A stretch of 64,000 bases of DNA from an uncultured Porphyromonadaceae bacterium (GTDB lineage: Bacteria > Bacteroidota > Bacteroidia > Bacteroidales > Muribaculaceae): positions 1 through 64,000 of the forward strand of contig CAMWMR010000011.1 of NCBI GenBank assembly GCA_947175425.1, given 5' to 3'. Shown piece by piece: positions 62,874-64,000 of the stretch. The position numbers were made by a program, and so were the translations under genes. The notes below the pieces were generated by a model. It saw only the letters and a list, made by a program, of their open reading frames with translations, did no database searches and was not told the DNA's origin. Numbering within the stretch: the first letter of the stretch is position 1; every line of letters begins with the position of its first letter.

Positions 62874-64000
62874 ATGGCAAATATAGAGCAAATACGCAAT
62901 GGTGAAGAGCTGTCGTTCCGCAGCCGTGTGGCGCTGACGGCCAAACTGTCGGTGCCGGCCATTATGGCGCAGCTGTCGACAATACTGATGCAATACATTG
63001 ATGCTTCAATGGTAGGACGGCTCGGCCCAGAACCCGCCGCTTCGGTAGGACTTATGAACAGCAGTCTGTGGATGTTTTGGGGAGTTTGCTCCATGCTTAC
63101 TATGGGCTTTTCGGTGCAGGTGGCGCACCGTCTTGGCGCGAAGGATAATTCCGGTGCCCGCGCGGTGCTGAGGCAGGGCATAGTGTCGTGTGTAATTGCA
63201 GGTACGCTTATGGCTCTGCTCGGAGCTGCCATAGCTTTCCCGCTGCCGCATTGGCTCGGCGGACATGACGGCATATGCCACGGTGCCGCGATATATTTTC
63301 TGATATTCGTATCGGCTTTGCCTGTTCTTATTCTTAACTACCTTGCGGGCGGCATGCTGCGCTGTGCCGGAAACATGAAAATTCCGGGACTTCTGAGTGT
63401 GCTCATGTGCGTGCTCGATGTAGTTTTCAATTTCTTTCTTATTTTCCCGCACCGGAATGTTGTGCTTATGTGCATGCCTTTGGAAATGCCGGGCGCAGGA
63501 CTTGGAATTACCGGTGCGGCTCTTGGCACTGTTGCCGCCGAGTGTGTGTGCACGTTTATATTGCTGTGGTATCTATGTCGGCGTCAGCGGGATTTGGAGT
63601 TGCGTGGCGCCGAGGCTCGCAAAAGCTACCGTCCGACACGTCTGGTATTGCGGCGCGCCGCCAAAATAGCCGTGCCGATGACTTTTGAGCACATTGTTTT
63701 TTGCGGCGCACAAATTATGATAACCGTAATTGTTGCTCCCCTTGGAGTTGTTGCCATAGCCGCCAATGCTTTTGCTGTAACGGCCGAAAGTTTGTGCTAC
63801 ATGCCCGGCTTTGGTATCGGCGAAGCGGCCACGGCTCTTTGCGGCCAGGCTTACGGTGCAAGCCGCTACGACCTTGTGCGCGGATTCGCGCATCTTACAA
63901 CCGCTTTGGGTATAGTTGTAATGAGTATTATGGGAGTGGCAATGTATTTTGCCGCCGATTTAATGATGGGAATAATGAGTCCTGATCCGGCGGTGACTGC
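62874..64000 (+). CDS. MATE family efflux transporter, partial (C-terminus beyond window)
   Basis: Not in the ORF track because it is open at the right edge. I translated it by hand: ATG at 62874 and no stop through 64000, at least 375 aa. Features are an N-terminal segment KLSVPAIMAQLSTILMQYIDASMVGRLGPE, TMGFSVQVAHRLGAKDNSGA and ALCGQAYGASRYDLVRGF, the two equivalent MATE repeats, in a chain with about ten helices in view. MATE proteins export drugs or metabolites using Na+ or H+. The substrate is unknown. Confidence 0.9.
   Translation, partial: MANIEQIRNGEELSFRSRVALTAKLSVPAIMAQLSTILMQYIDASMVGRLGPEPAASVGLMNSSLWMFWGVCSMLTMGFSVQVAHRLGAKDNSGARAVLRQGIVSCVIAGTLMALLGAAIAFPLPHWLGGHDGICHGAAIYFLIFVSALPVLILNYLAGGMLRCAGNMKIPGLLSVLMCVLDVVFNFFLIFPHRNVVLMCMPLEMPGAGLGITGAALGTVAAECVCTFILLWYLCRRQRDLELRGAEARKSYRPTRLVLRRAAKIAVPMTFEHIVFCGAQIMITVIVAPLGVVAIAANAFAVTAESLCYMPGFGIGEAATALCGQAYGASRYDLVRGFAHLTTALGIVVMSIMGVAMYFAADLMMGIMSPDPAVT

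Overview
The window looks like a chromosomal segment of a gut-type Bacteroidota (order Bacteroidales, plausibly Muribaculaceae; the family is an inference from gene content). The evidence is repeated TAnnTTTG-type -7 promoter elements with few Shine-Dalgarno sites, a Bacteroides-type serine palmitoyltransferase, several secreted proteins with C-terminal type IX secretion (T9SS) type A-like sorting domains, a long-form IspG, a DUF4492-CydA-CydB cluster and a choloylglycine-hydrolase-family enzyme with a signal peptide. No rRNA, tRNA, CRISPR array, prophage or complete insertion sequence was seen. The last gene (MATE transporter) runs off the right edge and is absent from the ORF track.

Layout. 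1-7466 (+): tightly packed trpS-rpoN-PAP2-purE-ispG-M16 peptidase-lipoprotein, coupled by overlaps at its end. 7467-9502: an ORF-poor stretch followed by a HipB/HipA-type toxin-antitoxin pair. 9691-11452 (+): serine palmitoyltransferase and a rubredoxin-rubrerythrin. 11561-11729: a MITE-like element with perfect 28-bp ends. 11840-14639: TPR lipoprotein, an orphan gene behind a structured leader, and a second short inverted-repeat element. 15028-20374 (+): DPP IV, a membrane protein, miaA and a secreted orphan, all overlapping; a PepSY-like lipoprotein lies convergent. 21048-26683 (+): enolase, a secreted GH13 enzyme and a CE7-type esterase.

26763-35908 (-): the most distinctive locus. It is a five-gene operon encoding a NAGPA-type phosphodiester glycosidase, then two successive copies of a cassette made of a TolB-like beta-propeller and a large Amidase_3 protein. 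All three enzymes carry T9SS-type tails. It reads as a dedicated cell-surface or secreted system for dismantling cell-wall or glycan phosphodiester material. 36189-39368 (+): a BspA-like leucine-rich-repeat surface protein. 39509-41077 (+): a single-gene AAA ATPase-DUF4435 fusion resembling fused PARIS-type anti-phage systems. 41067-41518 (-): a thiol peroxidase (bcp) broken by one missing base in a homopolymer.

41760-49193 (-): typA-folP-cdaA-ABC-F-pepO, a closely spaced unit that includes the c-di-AMP synthase. 49266-54371 (-): yitT-like gene, DUF4492, cydA, cydB, yigZ and a HAD phosphatase, all overlapping or nearly so. 54544-62788: a small lipoprotein (+), then dnaG, the Ntn-hydrolase, an MBOAT acyltransferase and valS (all -). 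62874-end (+): MATE transporter, divergent from valS.
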